Below, one piece after another: positions 59,761-64,000 of a stretch of 64,000 bases of DNA. The stretch covers positions 248,001 through 312,000 of the forward strand of contig JAIXMP010000041.1 in the NCBI GenBank assembly GCA_025677815.1. Direction: 5' to 3'. The translations under genes were made by a program, and so were the position numbers. Below the pieces are notes generated by a model, which saw only the letters and a program-made list of their open reading frames with translations, was not told the DNA's origin and searched no databases. Source of the stretch: Phascolomyces articulosus. Taxonomy: Eukaryota > Mucoromycota > Mucoromycetes > Mucorales > Lichtheimiaceae. The first letter of the stretch is position 1; each line of letters starts with the position of its first letter.

Positions 59761-62311
59761 CTAGTATTTAGAAAAATCGAGTTTTTTTCCAGCTCTTGAC
59801 CCTAATTTAAAAGAACTTGAGCTATTTAAATACTGCAAGGCCTAAGAAAATATTTTCCTATTAGTAATTAATCTTAGCAAAAATTTAGACTGTAAATATG
59901 ATGAACGAATACCTGTGTTTCGTTGATTCTGATAGGGGAATCAAAAGATTCAATGATCATTTCTTTTTTCGCATTGTTCTGTTTCTGTCTTATCGACTCA
60001 ATACATAATTTTGCATTCTTAATAACAATTTCCTAAACAATAAGTTAAAATAATGAGCTTCTTTTTTTTAACCCTTATTACGATATGCAGTATCTAAATT
60101 TGGCGTCAAAATAACTTACTTGGAGTGTGTTCATATTTTCAAAGAGACCCATCATGACATCAAAATCATGTCTGTTTTGTGGGATAAAAAAAGTACCAAT
60201 TTCATAGCAACGATACATTCCATGAAACTTATGATCTGCAGCGTATATATGGCATTGGCGACCTATATATATAAAGATGAGTTGAACAGCCAATAACTAC
60301 TACTAATAAGCTCCTCTTTTATTACCTTCACAAACTAAACCGCACACGGTAAGGTCAAAGTTGTCAGCACCATCCTTGGTCATTTTATTGAGGCAATCTT
60401 TTAGGCATCGTGCCAATTTTGGTATATCACCACTGATTGAATTACGAGGTGGCTTACATTCGACCAGAAGTACCAGCTGACTGAACTTTCCATCATTAGT
60501 GTTAATACTATAGTCGCCCTTCTTTCCTTCAGCAGTATCATCAAATCTTCTTCGGCTGTCACAAGATGCTTGTATCACCCCATTGGCACTACATAAACAA
60601 ATAATATGTTAAAACAACTTCACTAGGCACAAAAAAAATAATGATATATTTTAGAATAGATGTATCAAATTACCCTTCACTTGTAATATATTCGTCGTTT
60701 GGAAAGTATGAGCGAAGTATAGGTGAAATAGTATCTTTAACGAACGTATCCTCGTTTGCGTCGCTTGTATCATAATTGGATGGATACACCTTTAACCTAT
60801 TAAACATATCAGTATCTTGATGACACCATGAAGAGTCATTAAAATAAGATGAACTTACAAAGTATCATAAATATTTTGGTAAATTTCTGAATGACGGTCT
60901 TTATCTGCGCTGCACCAATGGTTTAAAATGTCTTTTGCAACATTTACACCACCAGAACGCATGGCCTAATGAAAAATAATTATCAATAAGGGCAAAATGA
61001 AGCAAAGATAAAGAAATTAAAATGGTACCTGGTTGATTTTGTATATCCAGTGAACTTGATTCATTGCAACTGGCATGATCTTGAATGACTTTAAAGAATC
61101 ATCCATCATCTTCTTCCATATATTTGGCATCATCCGGTTTCCTTTCGAGGAATTTTCACCAATAAAACATATAAAATTTAAGGCCCTTTCATATAAACAA
61201 GTTAAAAACAGTGGTCTTCAGATTGTATAACACATACACAGAGCAAAATACACATACAACTGATCTACCGTGGACAGAACATCTAGATTTTTTGCGGACT
61301 CCAATACTTCACACCGATACTTCAAAAACTGGTCAGTAATGTCAAGGTCATCTACAATCCACTATTGAACAAAATATTTCAGTCGATTATCCTGGCTATA
61401 CACATTACCCATAATTAAACAAAGAAACTTAAAATACTACCTTTTCACCACCCTCTGGTGCTGAATATTCCCATTGTCCATCGCCAACAAGATAGAAATA
61501 ATAGTCGGTTTTTTTTTTATTTTTAATGGTGGATGAGGAGGAGGAGGATGTTTCTTCTTTGAACGTGTGGTCTGAACCTGATCCACTCCACTATAGAAAA
61601 ATAGAAACCATAGATAAGCCATTAATTTCAAAAGGGTAAGGATGGTCAGGATGGTCAGGATGTTAAAAATAAAGAAGGATATACATACATTTTCGTTTTC
61701 TAGCACCAACTTATTTTGATTTCTTGTAACCACAGGCAATCTTGATTCAACTAAATAAATTAACAAGTAAAATTTCAACAACTCAGTTATACCACAACAA
61801 ATTAAACAACTTTTTTCTTCTTGATTACCTTCTTTAATATTAATTTTTTTTGAACTACTACCACTATTTTCGCCACTATTTTCCTCCTGTTCAAAAATAA
61901 AAATAAGTATGAGTATATGATAGATTTGGCATTGTTTTTTTTTAGAATTACCATGATTTTTCTTTTTGCAGACACGTATTGTTTCACTTCCATTTTATTT
62001 GCGATTTCGAGATCCACTTTTAACCAATAATCATCGATTTCTTTTTTTTCTAATAACTAATGAAAAATATTGTTAATATATTATATTTTATTGTAACTCT
62101 GATCTTTAATACATACTGCAAAATTGGTTTGGATAATGACTTGTGCCCAGAAACGCGCTGGAGAATCACTCCAACTTGCAACTTTTCGAACCGCTTTTTT
62201 GAATTCTTCGACGGCAGTTACTTGGTTATTATAATCAGATTGTTTAAAACAATCAATAATATCAAATGGATTATCACTCCAATGATGCTTTATATATTTT
62301 ATAAATGCCAT
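59761..62311 (-). CDS. D-ExK nuclease-like protein of a Mucorales family
   Basis: Thirteen exons join without a stop: 62311-62117, 62056-61952, 61886-61829, 61750-61689, 61590-61441, 61361-61240, 61185-61029, 60965-60859, 60796-60674, 60588-60326, 60262-60120, 60032-59913, 59841-59761, giving 561 residues. The C-terminal half has DTFVKDTISPILRSYF, then GKKGDYSINTNDGKF and LVLLVECKPP. Asp, then Glu-x-Lys about 20 residues on at the end of a hydrophobic strand, is the PD-(D/E)XK nuclease pattern. After it come CHIYAADHKFHGMYRCYEIG and FFIPQNRHDF, blocks I recall from a large family of unnamed Mucorales proteins. The N-terminal half is charged and Ser-rich with no known domain. No signal peptide if started at MAFIKYIKHHW. 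Function unproven; DNA cleavage, Crinkler-like effector or transposon-derived roles are possible. A related broken copy lies at 20450-21795. Confidence 0.72.
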
Positions 62312-62783
62312 GTGGTAAGTATGAGATATGAAAGCTATACGAAGGTGTTCAAATGAAGAAAAAAAATAGAGGAAGAGTGTGTGAGGGAAAACAAGGAAAG
62401 GCGTGTGAGAGAAAGAAAATGCATAAGCAAGTGGAGCTGGAAAAAAGATATAAAACTGTAACTCGCTACTTGTAACAGCCAGCAACCACATCAACCAATC
62501 ACATGCAAATAAAGCCATGGCTAACAATCATTATAATCATATCATATAGTTATACGAGTAACATGCAATTTATTATTACAAGAAACATTTGTTAATATTA
62601 ATAGTAGATAATTTGCGATGTAATTGTATTTGTATCGAATGATCTCCTTTATCCTCAAACATATATAAACCCAATTCTTTATCATATATAAAATATCATA
62701 TTCTTATCCTATTTTAATTATATATTTATCTGTCTTCTATTTCAATATCCGAATAACTTACACCACTCTTCACTTTCATAGAA
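62312..62783. promoter_or_regulatory. Divergent upstream region
   Basis: About 470 bp separate the minus-strand nuclease-like gene from the plus-strand signal-peptide exon. A TATA-like ATATATAAAC lies at 62661-62670, about 120 bp before the plus ATG. Confidence 0.35.
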
Positions 62784-63039
62784 ATGGTATTATCACTTTT
62801 CCTCTTGCACGTATCGCACGGTTTTTGGCTTTATGATCAAACAGGTAAATGTGGTTTATTTATTTACTGTGTTAATTTTCTGCATTACATATAGTTTTCT
62901 ATTTGAATGGGACAATTTAACCATCAATTAATCTTGTACTTGTTAACCATTTTTTTTTTCAAACATTTTTATTGCTTATTTTAAAGAATATTTGGAGTTT
63001 AATTTGCCACACAACACCTGTATCTGTCTAAGTTGCTGA
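62784..63039 (+). CDS. Possible small secreted peptide, start exon
   Basis: The ATG at 62784 opens MVLSLFLLHVSHGFWLYDQT, a short signal-peptide-like sequence, and meets a GTAAAT donor at 62845 in phase 1. If joined to the acceptor tttaaag at 62986, the frame runs on for 17 codons (ending NTCICLSC) and stops at 63037-63039, giving a 37-residue Cys-containing peptide whose end lies inside the first 361-bp repeat. The first exon could equally belong to a longer gene past the window edge. Weak evidence. Confidence 0.3.
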
Positions 63040-63984
63040 TGGGTGTCCAGTATCATTGATTAGGATGTTATTGGATAGTGAAGATGAAGTCGGGATGATT
63101 TCCTGGGTTGCTTGGGTGATTCCAAGGATCCAAGTCTTTACAGCAGGACAACAGTCGAATGGGATGACTGAGTACTTGTAATACGTAGTCATCGCAGAAT
63201 CCTCTGTCGTTGTGATGTGCACTGATACTTATTTTGTTGCCAGATTAATTGCTGGTAAGTTTGCGTGTTTGTTTATCCTAGTCTTGACATGGAATACTTT
63301 ATAAAAAAAGAATCTAACCTTTTGAAATGATATAGAACCGTGGTTCCTTGCCTGTTTATCATTGTTGCTGCACAACACCTGTATCTGTCTAAGTTGCTGA
63401 TGGGTGTCCAGTATCATTGATTAGGATGTTATTGGATAGTGAAGATGAAGTCGGGATGATTTCCTGGGTTGCTTGGGTGATTCCAAGGATCCAAGTCTTT
63501 ACAGCAGGACAACAGTCGAATGGGATGACTGAGTACTTGTAATACGTAGTCATCGCAGAATCCTCTGTCGTTGTGATGTGCACTGATACTTATTTTGTTG
63601 CCAGATTAATTGCTGGTAAGTTTGCGTGTTTGTTTATCCTAGTCTTGACATGGAATACTTTATAAAAAAAGAATCTAACCTTTTGAAATGATATAGAACC
63701 GTGGTTCCTTGCCTGTTTATCATTGTTGCTGCACAACACCTGTATCTGTCTAAGTTGCTGATGGGTGTCCAGTATCATTGATTAGGATGTTATTGGATAG
63801 TGAAGATGAAGTCGGGATGATTTCCTGGGTTGCTTGGGTGATTCCAAGGATCCAAGTCTTTACAGCAGGACAACAGTCGAATGGGATGACTGAGTACTTG
63901 TAATACGTAGTCATCGCAGAATCCTCTGTCGTTGTGATGTGCACTGATACTTATTTTGTTGCCAGATTAATTGCTGGTAAGTTT
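63010..63984. repeat. 361-bp tandem repeat, 2.7 near-identical copies
   Basis: Copies start at 63010, 63371 and 63732 with CACAACACCTGTATCTGTC; the third breaks off at 63984, where GTAAGTTT is followed by different sequence. The copies look almost identical by eye. The period is not a multiple of three, so it cannot encode an in-frame repeat protein across copies. Each unit has a plus-strand GTAAGT donor-like and an ATATAG acceptor-like site about 75 bp apart, and a 64-codon minus-strand open frame (CCPAVKTWILGITQATQEII). It could be a satellite, a young segmental duplication or duplicated exons. Confidence 0.93.
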
Positions 63985-64000
63985 ACATCCTATTTCTAAT

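Noticed and set aside
63010..63984. Tandem repeats as a CRISPR array
   Set aside because: The unit is 361 bp and contiguous, without short repeats and unique spacers, and the genome is eukaryotic.

Overview
The window is eukaryotic nuclear DNA from a filamentous fungus, most likely a Mucoromycota species of the order Mucorales. This rests on very AT-rich intergenic DNA, genes cut by many short GT-AG introns (about 50-170 nt), CAA/Gln and Thr/Ser runs in coding DNA, and gene families typical of that group (F-box/LRR proteins, an Hsp12A-like Hsp70, a lineage-specific D-ExK nuclease-like family). The genus is not determined. I see no bacterial operon, CRISPR array, rRNA, tRNA or intact transposon.

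Left part (1-16.6 kb): a six-exon gene for an HDA2/HDA3-like histone deacetylase complex subunit; an F-box/LRR gene; a minus-strand single-pass membrane protein with a signal peptide; a five-exon Hsp70-like gene; and an intronless HET-domain gene.

Middle-left (16.6-28 kb) is a gene-poor, decayed region. It holds a foldback element, a perfect hairpin, a fragment that may be actin-related, remains of a D-ExK nuclease-like gene, a possible small membrane-protein ORF interrupted at an A17 run, and a degenerate 163-bp tandem repeat.

Middle (28-36 kb): a hypothetical gene is divergent from a protein phosphatase inhibitor-2 (Glc8/PPP1R2) gene, followed by a Msn2/4-like two-finger C2H2 regulator and a five-exon RlmN-type radical SAM rRNA methyltransferase. 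Next, at 36-44 kb, come a TPR/F-box/LRR gene (Dia2/Pof3-like layout), a cytochrome P450 tail relic and orphan exons.

Right (43.6-64 kb): a nine-exon allantoicase, a 15-exon DENN-domain Rab regulator with a C1-like zinc finger, a second F-box/LRR gene sharing its intron position with the first, an ectodomain-less paralogue of the membrane protein, a broken copy of the TPR/F-box gene, an intact 13-exon D-ExK nuclease-like gene, a possible signal-peptide exon, and a near-perfect 361-bp tandem repeat running to the window edge.

The genes do not form a pathway cluster. Housekeeping genes (allantoicase, RlmN, inhibitor-2, DENN) are interspersed with fast-evolving families, each of which also has a relic or divergent relative nearby. 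All exon structures were derived by hand from reading frames and splice consensus; family names come from recalled motifs, not from database searches.
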